Of a stretch of DNA of 64,000 bases, positions 10,442 to 21,284 are shown piece by piece. The notes under the pieces were generated by a model, which was not told where the DNA came from, ran no database searches, and saw only the letters and a list, made by a program, of their open reading frames with translations. Origin of the DNA: Holtermannia corniformis (taxonomy: Eukaryota; Basidiomycota; Tremellomycetes; Holtermanniales); assembly GCA_001599935.1 (NCBI GenBank), contig BCIJ01000036.1, forward strand, positions 96,683-160,682, given 5' to 3'. Numbering within the stretch: position 1 is the stretch's first letter; the number at the start of each line of letters is the position of its first letter. A program made the translations under genes and the position numbers.

Positions 10442-12568
10442 CTACAACAGCTGCTGCTCTTCGCCAGCTCGCATGCGTTCTTGCGCCTCGCGCTCCTCTT
10501 CCCAGTCGATGGCTGCGCTTCGTGCCAGCACGCGCAACCAGTACCGTTCCGCTCTGGGTGAAAGCTGTGTCGGGATTGCATGTTCGACCCCGTCGACCAT
10601 GACGCGCTTCGACCACGGTCCATGACCTGTTTCCAGATCCAGTCCAGCGTCTCGCAGCGCCTGCTCCTGTCGCTCAAGCTCTTCGACCGACAGGGTACCC
10701 GTTGCCACCAGCGCCCGACTGGAAGCGATATGCTCTAGGTTGCGTCGGGCGTCTTGTAGCAGTACCTTTGAGGATTCGCGGATTTCGTTTTCGCGCGATC
10801 GGATCTGTTTGCGCCGTGCGGCGTCCCAGCCTGGGATCACCGTTACGAACCACAGGATGAACGGGATCACGAGCTGTGTGCGAATCCACGCGAGTCGTTG
10901 GCCTGCGGGATCAGCACGGTCGCCAGAGGCGGGGAACATGGTGGCTAGCAGTAGATCGCGGACGGTCGGGGTCGTGTTGGGTGGGTGAGGTAGATGGCGC
11001 AGGTTGAGGACGCCGTTGTCGGTGTCGAGGTGGAACAGGGACAGGCGCTCGATCAGGTGGCGGGAGCGGGCTTGGGCTACACTGCGGCGGTCGTACAGAT
11101 CGTGGAGGGGCGTCTCGGACACGGCTGCCGTTGCTGGACCGAGTGACGGCACGTCGCTCATCGGGGCTGGTACGCCTGCCGGCGGCGGCGTTGCCTGTAC
11201 ATCTGCAGCAGCGGCAGCCGGCACCGGTGCGTTCGGCGGCGCCCGCTCTGCCCGCCTCCTCGCCAGCCTAGTCTGTACCGTGCGCCACGTCCCGTGCACC
11301 TCCCAAACCCAATAGACCGCGCCCGCCGCCGCAATCATCATAAACCTCTGATCTGACCAGGCCATGCCGCGCGTTAGCATCCAGATCATTGCAGACAGCT
11401 TGACGGCCGACATGGTCGCGACGGGCACGAGCGGGAGGAGCGTGACGAGGCGGAGTGGGAGCACGATGCTGGCGAGCAGGAAGCGTGTGAGCGGTGAAAG
11501 TGGGCGTGCGGGTGGGACGGGCTGCGTCAACGGCCGATATGGATCGGTCGTGAGGGTTGTGATTGAGCGTGACAGGCGGGTGAAGGATTCGTGCGCAGAG
11601 GTGAGGGAGGGCAGGAGGATGTGCAGGTGGAGATACGAGGCGAGGTGGAAGAGTTGCTCGGGTGACATTTCGACCAGAGGCGGGAGGACGAGCTTATACT
11701 TGTAGCCACTGCAAGGGTCAGCATAATACGCAGCAGATACGTGTACTGACTCTAGCTCGAGCAACGTCTGGTTGGTGCTGTGCTGCTGCAGCTCGGTCCC
11801 GACGACCACCTTCCAGTCACGCTTGACATTGTCCAACAGAGCATCCGACGGCTCGCGCTCCCAAAACACGTCGATCCCCCAAGCGCGCAAGCACGGCGCC
11901 AGCGCTCGCTGGGCAGCCTCTTCCGACACTACCGGCTTGGGCGTTACCTCGTCCCACGCGAGGGGCTCGACGTCGAGCAGATGACACAGATGGCGGCGGA
12001 CGGCAAAGTAGGTGTAGTGCAGTGCGTCGGCGGCAGCGTGTGCGGTTGCTTGAGATGAGATGGCGGCGGCTGGTGGCGACGGCGCTGCTGCGCTTGGCTG
12101 CGGCCGAGTTGGCGTCGGTGCTGGAGCCAGAGCAGCAGTTGGCTGGGGATGAGCACCGATGGCAGCGTGCTGCAGCGGTCGAGCGAGCAGATGGATCGTC
12201 TGGGCTTCTCTCGACTGCTCGTCCAAGATGAGCCGCTGAGCGTTGACGGGCGGACCGAGTGGACGCACCTGCTTGAACACTTGGCCGACGACCTGATCAT
12301 CCTCGAGAAACCTGCCGCTCCATACGATCCTCATCCCCTCGCGCTGTCCGAGCCCCTCGTCGACGAGACGCTGCTTGAGCTCGCCGACGCTGGCGGCCGG
12401 ATCGACATCGACGACGGGCAGCGACACGGCGGCATCGTCCGACGGCGTCCTGACCGCGAGCCGGACTACAGACAGCTCGCTCCGATGCTCAGACAGCACA
12501 GGCATAGGCGATGGCTCGGGCAGCGTATGCAGCGGGACAGCAGGCGACGCCGGGTGGTCAGCACTCAT
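10442..12568 (-). CDS. Ubiquitin-like ER membrane protein, Usa1/HERPUD-like
   Basis: The N-terminus has a ubiquitin-like fold (about residues 30-150) with a recognisable VWSGRFLEDDQ strand followed by RLILDEQSREAQTIHLL. A low-complexity Pro/Ala/Gln linker follows, then a central region. Hydrophobic segments lie near FLLASIVLPLRLVTLLPLVP and FMMIAAAGAVYWVWEVHGTW, with another at LVIPFILWFVTVIPGW, and then a charged coiled tail (RKQIRSRENEIRESSKVLL...). This order matches yeast Usa1 and animal HERPUD proteins, which scaffold ER-associated degradation at the Hrd1 ligase. Homology is inferred from architecture, not close sequence identity. The frame runs open from 12568 to 10442, but at least one in-frame, stop-free intron probably lies inside (11709-11750, 42 nt). 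A second possible one is the 33-nt stretch after QVFKQ. The spliced protein would be slightly shorter than 708 residues. Confidence 0.6.
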   Translation of the reverse strand: MSADHPASPAVPLHTLPEPSPMPVLSEHRSELSVVRLAVRTPSDDAAVSLPVVDVDPAASVGELKQRLVDEGLGQREGMRIVWSGRFLEDDQVVGQVFKQVRPLGPPVNAQRLILDEQSREAQTIHLLARPLQHAAIGAHPQPTAALAPAPTPTRPQPSAAAPSPPAAAISSQATAHAAADALHYTYFAVRRHLCHLLDVEPLAWDEVTPKPVVSEEAAQRALAPCLRAWGIDVFWEREPSDALLDNVKRDWKVVVGTELQQHSTNQTLLELESVHVSAAYYADPCSGYKYKLVLPPLVEMSPEQLFHLASYLHLHILLPSLTSAHESFTRLSRSITTLTTDPYRPLTQPVPPARPLSPLTRFLLASIVLPLRLVTLLPLVPVATMSAVKLSAMIWMLTRGMAWSDQRFMMIAAAGAVYWVWEVHGTWRTVQTRLARRRAERAPPNAPVPAAAAADVQATPPPAGVPAPMSDVPSLGPATAAVSETPLHDLYDRRSVAQARSRHLIERLSLFHLDTDNGVLNLRHLPHPPNTTPTVRDLLLATMFPASGDRADPAGQRLAWIRTQLVIPFILWFVTVIPGWDAARRKQIRSRENEIRESSKVLLQDARRNLEHIASSRALVATGTLSVEELERQEQALRDAGLDLETGHGPWSKRVMVDGVEHAIPTQLSPRAERYWLRVLARSAAIDWEEEREAQERMRAGEEQQLL

Positions 12569-12863
12569 CCTCGACCGATCCTCTGGCCGTTTTCCACGCT
12601 CGTTTCGGTTCGTCTAATCGAGCCCTGCCTCGCCAGCACGAATCCGAGCTCGCCAGATCGATGTTCCAATGTACAAAGCAGTGGAAAAGGACGTCGAACA
12701 AGACGAGCTCCACGTCTACGGGTAATCTTCGCGGTGGAAATAGATCCGCACGTTGTTGACATCCTCGACTTGTTGGTCGTCTTCAACTCGACATTGACAG
12801 CGTTAAAGTGATCAGCAAGTAGTGTGGACGAGCTCAGCAAGCCGCCGAGGTGCTACAGTCGCA

Positions 12864-14917
12864 ATGTCGGGCGGAAATGCAGACGCCGAACAGTGCGTTC
12901 CGCCGATATCCGCTCATCACGCACATCTTGACTAACGACCGTGCTTGTGGTAGATCAACATCGTCTGTGTCAACCAGTTCAGCCTCGCTGCAATACCTCA
13001 ACAGCAAGCTCGTGAGCCATGGGTTTGTCAAGAGCGCTCTCTGCCTCGACGGCCTCACCGCCGAGCACGAAAAGGCCGTCGTTGCGGCCATGTCGAGCTT
13101 GCTGCAGCAGAGAGTGGTGCGCCCGGTGGTCGTGCTGCGTCACGTATGCTGAAGTATGGCCAGGACGACCTGCGAACAACCGAGCACCTCTCGGCAACAG
13201 TCCAGAAACAGCAGTACGACGTCACGCGCCTCGGCTCGCAGCTCGCCCGGCTCACGACATCGCATACTCGGCTCGAAGCAGACTCTGCAGCGTTCAAGTC
13301 GCGCGAAGACGAACACCAGAAACGAGTTAAAGATCTGGCCGAGAGTAACCGGCTACTCAGGGAGGAGAACGCGCGTGCGAGAAACGCGCTGTTGAGTGTA
13401 CGGGTGAATGCTCAGGTGTGTTTGGTGGGTGCTGAGCAAGTCGGCGGCTGATGCGGTCTACAAAGCATGAGACAAAGAAGACGCAGCTCAAGCTGGATAA
13501 AGCCAACGCTCAGCTGCAAAAGATGAGCAGTGATTCCGCACTCGCAGCGGCGCCCGCCGGCATCATCCACCTGAATCCAATCGCACCAGGCTCGGACGTG
13601 GCTGCGACAGTAAGCTATCACTGTTTCACCCACGCTGCTGACCACGCCTAGCCCGAGATGAGCGCCCTGCTCGAGCTCTCGATCCGAGACCTCGCCGATA
13701 TCCGGCAATCGCTGCAGGAAGAGACCGAGGCGTTCCGCCACGTCGTCCTGAGCGTCGGTAACAGCCTCCGAGAGCTCTTGGCGCTTTCTGCCGGCGAGCC
13801 GGTCAGTACCTACCAAAGTCCTGATAAACAGCACGCTGATCCCTTGCAGAACCCAGCTCGCCTGCTCCACTCGCAATTCTTCTCGGCGCCCGCAACCTCG
13901 TGGCAGCACGCGCCGCATACCGCTCAGATCGCATCGTCGACGTCGCACCCGACGTTGGCTGACCAGCGCTTGCGCGAGCTTGTCAGCCAGCTACGGGACC
14001 GGATCCTCGACCCCGTACCCATCAAGCCTGCTGATCCATCCGCACCCGTCACGACGCACACTCTGTCCGTCGCCGAAGCGGAAGCAGAAGAGCGCAAAGT
14101 CGAAGAGATGCGGCGCCGGATCGCAGAGCTCGAGATGGACCTCGTCGAGGCTGGCAAGCGCGAGGAAGCGGGGCGTAAGCTCATGCACGAATTTGCCGCC
14201 AATGTGCCGGTGGCCGGGTGCGTCTCGGTTTCGGCATGGGACGGTTTACTGAAATAGATAGCTCGTCCTCGACGGCTCCGGATGATAGCTTGGACGGCGT
14301 TGCAAAGCGATTAACCGAGGCGGCGGAACTCGAAGCGATCCGTAAACGTCGAGAAGCGCTGGAGAGTGAGCGCCGGCGTGTGGCGCACGAAACGATTCTT
14401 CTCGCGCGGGAAAAGGACAAGCTCGAGGTCGGTCTCTGCACACTGCCTGACATGAGCTAACGATCGTCAGGCTGAGCGCCGAGCCATCGCCACAGCCCAG
14501 CATACAGACAACCTTCCTCCCACACCACCGCGACCGATCGCCACGACCGATCTCTCAGATCCCGACGCGCCCGCCTTTCCAACGTTTGAAATGTCACCCA
14601 ACCTGAAAGCCGTGCTGTACCATCCGAGATCCCCACAGCCAGCGTCGAAGACTCGCCCAACGGCTCCAGGATCGCCGCATACGCCGCCGCGAGCCAAAGT
14701 GCATGCTGTCAGTCGACGGCGAAAACCGGCGGGACCGGGCACGCCACTGGCGCGCATGGTCATGGCGAAAGCTGTGGCCGCGGCGTCTGCGCGAGAGGGC
14801 GTGTTGGGCGTTGATGGCGGCAAGCGGACGAATGTGACTTCACGAGCGAGCGGGAGCAGGGAGCCGTTTGTGGGTGGGGCAGGGCCAAAGGCGGCCAGGA
14901 AGAGCACCTGGCGCTGA
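12864..14917 (+). CDS. Coiled-coil protein, afadin/alpha-actinin-binding (Msd1/SSX2IP-like) family
   Basis: The first exon is MSGGNADAEQ. A 59-nt intron joins it to STSSVSTSSASLQYLNSKLVSHGFVKSALCLDG, the globular head typical of fungal ADIP-domain proteins. A long heptad region follows (DDLRTTEHLSATVQKQQYDVTRLGS...), with further coiled-coil around 13658-13800 (LLELSIRDLADIRQSLQEE) and 14060-14200. The C-terminus is basic and Ser/Pro rich and ends AARKSTWR at 14917. In fission yeast and animals this family anchors microtubule minus ends at spindle poles or centrosomes. At least five short introns are inferred. The gene shares a 295-bp divergent promoter with the ubiquitin-like gene and converges on the AKR pseudogene, 19 bp from its stop. 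The family call rests on the head sequence and coiled-coil layout. Confidence 0.55.
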
Positions 14918-14936
14918 GGCGATGCATCTTCTGCTG

Positions 14937-16209
14937 CTAGTCTAGCTCGTCAAAGCCCAACACGCCAAACGGCTGACCCCAGAACAGCCGGCGTTCAGCG
15001 TCGACAACTGGAGTATAGTCACTCAGATGGCGGAGCTTGCCGGGCTGCTGGTGTAGCTCTGAGAGAGCAGCCAGGTCGTCGTCTGCGAGCTTGACAGTCT
15101 ATGGCGGTCAGCAGGTCGTCTAGCACACGATCTGGACATACAGTGAGGTTCGCCGTGAGTCTTTCAACCTTTGACGTGCGAACAGCTGCAGACCATCCCC
15201 TCTGCAGTGCCCACGACACCAAGACTTGAGCAGGCGACACGTTCATCTTGTCCGCAATCGCTCGCACGACATCGTCGTCACGCAAAGACGAGTCCGCCTG
15301 ACCCAAAGCTACAGTCATCAGCTCCCTGTCACACCGCCTCCCGCACGCACGGCTAAAAGCAGTCAGATGGATCCCATGAGCTCCACAGAGCCGCTCAAGG
15401 CTCTTCTGCGGTAGATACGGATGAGCTTCGACCTGGGCACGATCCGCGCAGTCTCAATCAGCGGTTGTAGAAGCTTGGCGGGGATCTGGCAGATTCCAAT
15501 CGCGCGGACTTTGTCCTTTGTTGCACGGTTCAGTCGGAGATCTTCGAGCGCTGCCCACGTTTCGAGGTAGGTCGGTGAGCTGTCGAGGGAGAGTGCGGTC
15601 AGAGTCCCGGAGGGAGGTTAGGTTTCGCGAGAGGACTTTGGCGATGGACGCACTGCTTTTCGGGTCCACTGCGAGAGGGAGGTGGATCCTAGAACCGTCA
15701 GTTGATAACTCGCGGCTTTGAGAGAAAGACCGACATGTACAGGTCGATGAAGCCGATATCGAGAGCCTGCAAGCTGTCATGAAAGGCATCGGCGACTCGG
15801 AGGTGGTCGTTTGCCCTGAACAGCATCAGCACAGATCTGCCGAGTAGTCGAAGGGCACGCACGCAAGCTTGGTCGTGACGAAGAACGATTCTCTCGAGAT
15901 CCCAGACTCGCGGATGGCTTGACCGAGGATGGCTTCTTGACCGCAGATATGGGCAGTATCACTGCAATGTCATCAACTTGAACAACGCACTCGTATAGAC
16001 CCACAAGTGCCTATAGCCAGCCTTGGCACCGTCAGCGTTACCGTCGACGAAAGAAGAACAGACTATGTAACCTTGATCGCCGCTGTCAGCAAGTCTAGCA
16101 GACCATTCGGGGTACCAAACGATCCGCCGAGTGCGATACGCGGCATGAGCGGGCCGCTGCGCAGGACTGTGAGCGGCGCACGAACTATCGGCGCATAAAC
16201 TCGAGGCAT
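14937..16209 (-). pseudogene. Aldo-keto reductase pseudogene (frameshifted copy)
   Basis: Read from MPRVYAPIVRAP at 16209, the intron positions match those of the intact AKR at 20062-21284: AGYRHF/DTAHICGQEA, RESFFVTTKLA/ANDHLRV and DIGFIDLYM/IHLPLAVDP. Two breaks are seen. After VDPK (about 15660) the only good acceptor restores SSPTYLETWAALEDLRL in the wrong phase by one base. Further on, the intact copy has ARILPAVNQVE, while here RIVP is followed directly by a shifted QVEAHPYLPQKSLERL, consistent with loss of 10 nt. Downstream exons (TAFSPLGQADSSLRD, VLVSWALQRGWSAAVRTSK, HQQPGKLRHL) remain readable down to GFDELD and a TAG at 14939-14937. Catalytic-site residues are partly changed. A real gene with unusual splicing is possible but less likely. 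The mariner-type element sits 91 bp upstream of its start. Confidence 0.65.
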
Positions 16210-16299
16210 CTTTTCTGGTGAACAGCTACAGCAAGTCCGAGGATGGGTAACTGTCTCTGGAACACACATTGTCCGAGCCATGTCATACACGGGCCCCTA

Positions 16300-16370
16300 C
16301 AGCTGGTTGCATGGACCTTGACCGATTTCATATGTTGTACTGTTTTTCGTAAAGTGAGAGGGTGCCATAA
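16300..16370 (+). repeat. Left terminal inverted repeat of the Tc1/mariner-type element
   Basis: 71 bp, preceded by the dinucleotide TA. It matches the reverse complement of 19567-19637 except for two neighbouring substitutions near the inner end (GAGAGGGTG against GAGGGGATG). Confidence 0.92.
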
Positions 16371-16443
16371 ATAACGCGGTTCGCTTCTCGCCTCATGAGG
16401 GCTGTCTTCGAGAGCTTTGTACATCACTTCCACCTAGTCAATC

Positions 16444-18108
16444 ATGCCTGTCAAACCGTACAAAGCTCAGCGTGCATCCCAGCAACCCTCTCGTGGTAGT
16501 GCCCGGATGGGAAACTTCGTGGCGCCCGACTCGCCGTCCAGGAACACGAGGAGCCATGATCGGGAGACCGAACAGACTGTATGTCGTAGTTTTCCACCAA
16601 TACCGCAGCTGCAGGAGATCTGACTACGTCTAGCCCTTGCGCGAGGTCTCGCCTACCCCTATCGCTGCCCCGCAGACCCCAATCCAAGCCACGACGCCAC
16701 AGCCGTCGAAGAAAAGTAAGTTTCAGGTTCCGACACGTGCTCGCGTCGTACCATGTTCTAGTCGTCGACTTTACACGACAACGGTTCAACGAGCTGACGC
16801 CAGACTTCATAGTCAACTGGGTCATATACCTGACACCCCTCCCACCTCGTGTACAGCCATCCAAGAAGCTCACAAAGGTTCCGAAGTCAAAAGAAGCTGG
16901 GACCGACTACTACCGTCCCTTCGAGACATTTGACGAGTTCAAACAGTTCCTGTTGGATGTTCTTACGCCCAAGTCGACTCGCAAGGACGTGGTCAATGGT
17001 CTCGGCGCCTATACGGCAACATACAAGGTGAATAGCAAGACAGATACGCCGACGCAGTCTAAAGTGGCACAATCTAGATCTCTGGCAAAGCCGGGCAGAA
17101 GTTGTTCGCATTGGACACGTCTGATGTCTACGATGCTGTATTGGACAAGCTCAGGGCTTCCAAGAAGCCTGAATGTGCTCTGTCTTTCCAAGAACTTGAC
17201 CCTGTACGTCTACTTGCGCGAAAATCACCAATTTGCCCGTATGTGGTGCTGAACTTGTTGTAGACGTCAGGTGAACTCACTCTGGACGAGCCAGAGAGCG
17301 GTGAAGACAAGGATGTGGGACAGAAGCGCCGCAAGCCAAAGGTGAGCGAGCAAGTTCGACCTCTAGTCGGATCCAATTACGTCATCTGATCCACGTCTTT
17401 CCTAGACTGCCGAGCAACAGGATTATACGTTGGCGCTGCAAAAGAGACACGCCTGTGCCACCAAAGGCCACCTCTACTGCATCCCTCGGCCAAACCAGCC
17501 CCACCTGCAGCTGTGGCCGGAGCATTTCGCTGACTGGGTCGAAGCTTTGGTTGGTTCCTTTGAGTTTTGCACCCGGCAGGCTCGCTGACACCTGTTAGAT
17601 CAATTCAAAGACATTGGACGTGCCCTCCGCCACCATGGATAAACCCCCGGCAACGCCAGTCTTCACGATGCCTGTGAAAACCGTCCACATCGAGACAGTC
17701 GAGGTTTTTCCCGATGCCGAGCCTTCCACGACCAACTTTTCGGTCAATGCGCTTCCGCAGCCCTTCCCTGCTCATCCAGACGAGCCCACGACTTCTATCA
17801 CCCTCCCAGAGCACCGGTGGTTTGCTCGCTCGACGTCTAACCAATCTGCCGACTCGTCTACATCCGGATTGCCCGAAGTTCGCCAAATGTCGCTCGCTGC
17901 CTTCTGCAGCCGCTACATGATCCCTGCGCATGTCAAACAGAAGCTCGAGGCCAAGCGCATGACCGACACTCGCTTCTTGCGCTTTGTGTCGAAGACGGCT
18001 TGCGAAACTCGCTTCGAACTCGACGAGTTCGAATTGGCCATGTTCTGGCAAGCTCGAGATGATTGGTTGGCTGGCCTGCCGTTCTCTGAGCCTTTGCTGG
18101 ACGTGTAG
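16444..18108 (+). CDS. Transposon-borne accessory protein of unknown function (about 450 aa)
   Basis: Seven exons can be joined. They start MPVKPYKAQRASQQPSRG at 16444 and pass through PLREVSPTPIAAPQTPIQA, VDFTRQRFNELTPDFIVNWV, ISGKAGQKLFALDTSDVYDA, TSGELTLDEPESGEDKD and TAEQQDYTLALQKRHACATK. They end in a long last exon (INSKTLDVPSATMDKPPATP to PFSEPLLDV). The N-terminus is basic and disordered. A middle globular part has a region with C-x5-H-x2-YC-x-P, then HLQLWPEHFADWVEAL. I recall similar C/H...W-containing segments in uncharacterised proteins repeated in mushroom genomes, but no function is known to me. It lies wholly between the inverted repeats and starts 74 bp inside the left one, so it moves with the element. 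It converges on the transposase. It may be a DNA-binding cofactor, a regulator or captured host cargo. Confidence 0.75.
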
Positions 18109-18240
18109 AGGACTTGTTAAGCTTCATTTATGTGCAGTATGAGCGGTGGTTGTCATATAGCGTCTGGTGCATGTCCATCTTGTCATATGTGCCTGATTTG
18201 CCGAAAACCTCCGAAGTTGAATTACATGTCGTACAAACAC

Positions 18241-19457
18241 TCAAGCGCCATCGTACTCGACTGGGATGGTGTAGCCACTATGGCGGTACAGCCTCACGCC
18301 AACTGCAGGCTTGACAAGCTCTGAACACGCGTCATACAGCTCGCCAATGGTCTGACGCCCTCGGCCTCGAGTCCCGTCTCGTTGAAGCTTGGCTTTGAGC
18401 ATGGAGAAGCTTTCTTCGATGGGATTGAAGTCTGGGGAGTAGGGTGGGAGGTAGTGAATACGACAACCTGTGAATCAATCATCAGATCAGCGCGGGTGCC
18501 AAAAACCAGAGCACCTAAAGGGATGGCAACTACTCACCGGCGGCTTCGACCATCTCGGTGATTTGTGGGTGCTTGTGAATTGCACAGTTATCCATGACCA
18601 GGATACTGTTCTTGCCAGGATACGGGCTCATCACTGGTAGCTTTGTAGCCGGATAGCATGAGCATTTGACCCGTCAATCGTTTGGCAACTTACGACGTCA
18701 TATTCGATGAAATCAGCAAACAAGGCGCCGTTGATCGATCCCTCTTCGATCCTGAGCGTCAAGTAGCCGTCGATAGACAGCAGGGGAAGCACAGAGTACC
18801 TGATAGTCATTAGAATCGTTGCAGAGCAAGCCAGACGATAAACGAGCGTACCGAATGCCGCGGCCAAAATCGCACGCGAATCTAGCACGAGCACCGGATC
18901 TTGCCCAACCACGGCGCCTGAAGCGTGTTCTGTTGTCCACAGCGCTTTCGTCACAGAATACAAGGTAGTCTGCAGGATATTCGCGCATAATCTCGAGGTA
19001 TTCTTGGCGAACCAGCTCATTTCGCTCGGCAGCGACTTTGGCGAGCTTTTTGTGGGTATAACCCTCCTTGGCGAGCGTTCGGCTGATCGTAGAGAGGCTT
19101 ACGTCCCAGCCATTACCGTTGACAATCCGTAGAAGCTCGGAAAGCAGCGTATCCGGCCTGCGATCGATGATTTCGAGCATCGCATCGATCACTCCGCGCG
19201 GCAGTTTGGAAGCCGGTCCGTTGCCCTTGGTTTTCGGCGCGAACGAGCCTGTGTCGGATTTCCTGGCACGAGCACGTAGCCAAGACCGTTCGCTAATACC
19301 CAGTATCTTCAGATTGTCAGTAGCTGGTCTGTAGCCCATAAACGGACGCGTCAAAGTCAAAACACACCTTGAGATGGGGAACCCGCTTCCGACGATTCTC
19401 CACGTCCAGGATGTGCATACGATTGTACACGGCTTCGGCTATACGATTGAATACCAT
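18241..19457 (-). CDS. Tc1/mariner-type (DD34E) transposase
   Basis: Cuts and re-inserts the surrounding element. The start is taken as MVFNRIAEAVYNRMHILDVE at 19457. An intron then joins to ATDNLKILGISERSWLRARA, a helix-turn-helix of the paired-like type. The second DNA-binding part reads DTLLSELLRIVNGNGWDVS and STISRTLAKEGYTHKKL. Catalytic acidic residues are visible: first D in VFCDESAVDNRT, second D in LVMDNCAIHKHP, and E in YSPDFNPIEESFSMLKAK. The D-to-E spacing counted across the exon join is 34 residues. The protein ends RHSGYTIPVEYDGA with a TGA at 18243-18241. Four short introns are inferred, and no stop or shift breaks the joined frame, so the enzyme may be active. Confidence 0.85.
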
Positions 19458-19566
19458 CTGGCTTCCGATAGTTGTAGTTGTCCAGGCTGTAGCAGGTGTT
19501 GTTGGACAGATACGATGATTGTACACCTCTGGTCCTGGACGCGTATGGTGACGCGTTGGTACTACA

Positions 19567-19637
19567 TTATGGCATCCCCTCACTTTACGAAAAACAGTAC
19601 AACATATGAAATCGGTCAAGGTCCATGCAACCAGCTG
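19567..19637 (-). repeat. Right terminal inverted repeat of the Tc1/mariner-type element
   Basis: 71 bp, followed by TA at 19638-19639. Its reverse complement matches the left repeat with two mismatches. Confidence 0.92.
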
Positions 19638-19784
19638 TAACCCGAGACGATCGGAACATGTGTAGATGTCATTTGAAGGACAGTACGTAGGTCAATTGAG
19701 CTCCTGTCCCAGAATTCTTGGAAAGAGTCGTCATCCTCAGGTCAAGCTTAATCAATCTATGCTTCTTAGGCCACCACCGATCGA

Positions 19785-19935
19785 CGGCAGCTCGGACCAA
19801 TGGCTAGATCCTCAAACGACCAGCCTAGCTGCACACGCCCTTCGACGCTCCCGCCGGCCTCAAGATGTGCAGCTTGCCGGGCTGCGTGCACAAATCTGAG
19901 ATGATCTCAAAGTCTTCCAGAGGTAGAGTTGACAA
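19785..19935 (-). pseudogene. Relic of an aldo-keto reductase last exon
   Basis: In one minus-strand frame this reads LPLEDFEIISDLCTQPGKLHIL. The intact AKR last exon has TLSPEDHDAISRLHTQPGKLQWL. After a disrupted stretch, a shifted frame resumes VQLGWSFEDLAIG, like MLGWPFEVVGWD in the intact gene. No other AKR exon is seen between the transposon edge at 19637 and this scrap, so it is a C-terminal remnant of a third copy. Confidence 0.6.
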
Positions 19936-20061
19936 CTGTCGTACGAGCGGTATGGGCTTGCGTCAAGTGCACGCTCGTTTCGACATGGTTAGAACCCCTT
20001 GCCAGTCTCGAACATGATCAAAGCAATGTCCATCACTTGCAAACTGCAGTCTGCGCTGCGC

Positions 20062-21284
20062 TCAATCCATCAGGTCCCAGCCGACGACTTCAAACGGCCA
20101 ACCGAGCATCAAGCGCTTCTCATGGTCGACAATCGGTCCAAAGTGGGCCAACCACTGCAGTTTGCCAGGCTGCGTGTGCAAGCGCGAGATCGCGTCGTGA
20201 TCTTCCGGGCTGAGCGTGAACGTCTAGCGTCGTTAGCACAAGCTCAGCCACGAAGCTGGACGCACCTCGAGGTTCTCGGCGAGACGCTTTGCGTTGGATG
20301 ATTTCGGGATGACGCTCCAGCCTTTTTGAACAGACCAGGAGAGGAGCACCTGGCCTGGGGTTTTCCCTGTTTTCGCTGCAATGTCCAGGATGAGTGGGTC
20401 GCGAAGTAGCGGCGAGTCCGACTGGCCGATCGCTGCGACGTGATCAGTGACGGACTGCTGTACAGCGGCCGTGTACGTACGCGTATAAGCCATCAAGTGG
20501 ATGCCCTTTTCGTTGCAGTAGCGCTCAATCGATTGTTGCGGGTGGTACGGGTGTCGTTCGACCTGGTTGACAGCGGGCAAGATCCGTGCCCCGGCGACCA
20601 GCTTGTCGAGCAACTTGACGGCAAAGTTGGCCACGCCGATCGCTTTCACCTTGTCGCTTGTTGCCGGGTCCAGCCGGAGGTCTTCGAGCGAGCGCCAGGT
20701 GTCAAGATAGGTCGGTGAGGCGTCGATGGGGATCCCGGCGCCAGTGGCTGTCCGGCAGTCAGCAAGTCACGGCGTGAGCGACGGTCACGGACCGGGATCA
20801 ACCACCTGCGGGCAGTGCTGGCTATGACAGGTCAGTCCAATACCGGTAATCCACGCAGTCCCACCCACATGAACAGATCAATGTAGCCGACGTTCAAAGC
20901 GTCCAAGCTCGCCTGCAGCGCCGTAGCCGCAGGGTAGTCTGTCCCCGCGATGAACTTTGTCGAAATGAAGAACTCTTCGCGCGGGATCCCAGACGCGCGG
21001 ATCGCCTTGCCCAGCGGGACCTCTGTACCGTATCGCTGCGCCGTATCGCTGTACCGCGCGTCAACAATCAGGTCGCGCCTGTGAGCAGATCGCTTACAAG
21101 AACCTGTAACCGACCTGGGGCGCGTCAGTCACATCACGTTTGATACCCGTAGAGGTGGCGTTGATCGTACCTTGATCGCAGTCGTCACGGCCTGCTCGAT
21201 CTCCTCACTGGAGCCGGCCATGACCATGCCGAGGCCGACAGCGGGCAGCTTCTGACCAGTGTTGAGTGTGTATGAGTGCACCAT
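20062..21284 (-). CDS. Aldo-keto reductase
   Basis: NAD(P)H-dependent reductase of small carbonyl compounds, TIM barrel. The exons join as MVHSYTLNTGQKLPAVGLGM, VGYRFF/DTAQRYGTEVPLGKAIR, EEFFISTKFIAGTDYPA, LDALNVGYIDLFM, VDPATGAGIPIDASPTYLDTW, ARILPAVNQVERHPYHPQQ, AYTPIGQSDSPLL, QVLLSWSVQKGWSVIPKSSN and finally SPEDHDAISRLHTQPGKLQWL...GWDLMD. Seen motifs include the D of FFDTAQRYG (active-site D and Y), the K of ISTK, the substrate-loop VNQVE, and the cofactor motif IPKSSN. Length is about 310 residues, normal for the family. One member of an array with a frameshifted copy at 14937-16209 and a scrap at 19785-19935. The substrate is unknown. Confidence 0.85.

Larger units (their letters stand above)
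16300..19637. mobile_element. Tc1/mariner-type DNA transposon with an accessory gene
   Basis: The 3,338-bp element is bounded by 71-bp terminal inverted repeats differing at 2 positions. It begins CAGCTGGTTGC and ends with the complement, and is flanked by TA at 16298-16299 and 19638-19639, the target duplication of this superfamily. Inside are a DD34E transposase on the minus strand and a second multi-exon gene on the plus strand; the two converge. It lies within the AKR array, directly upstream of the frameshifted AKR copy. Near-identical ends and readable genes suggest recent insertion. Confidence 0.9.
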
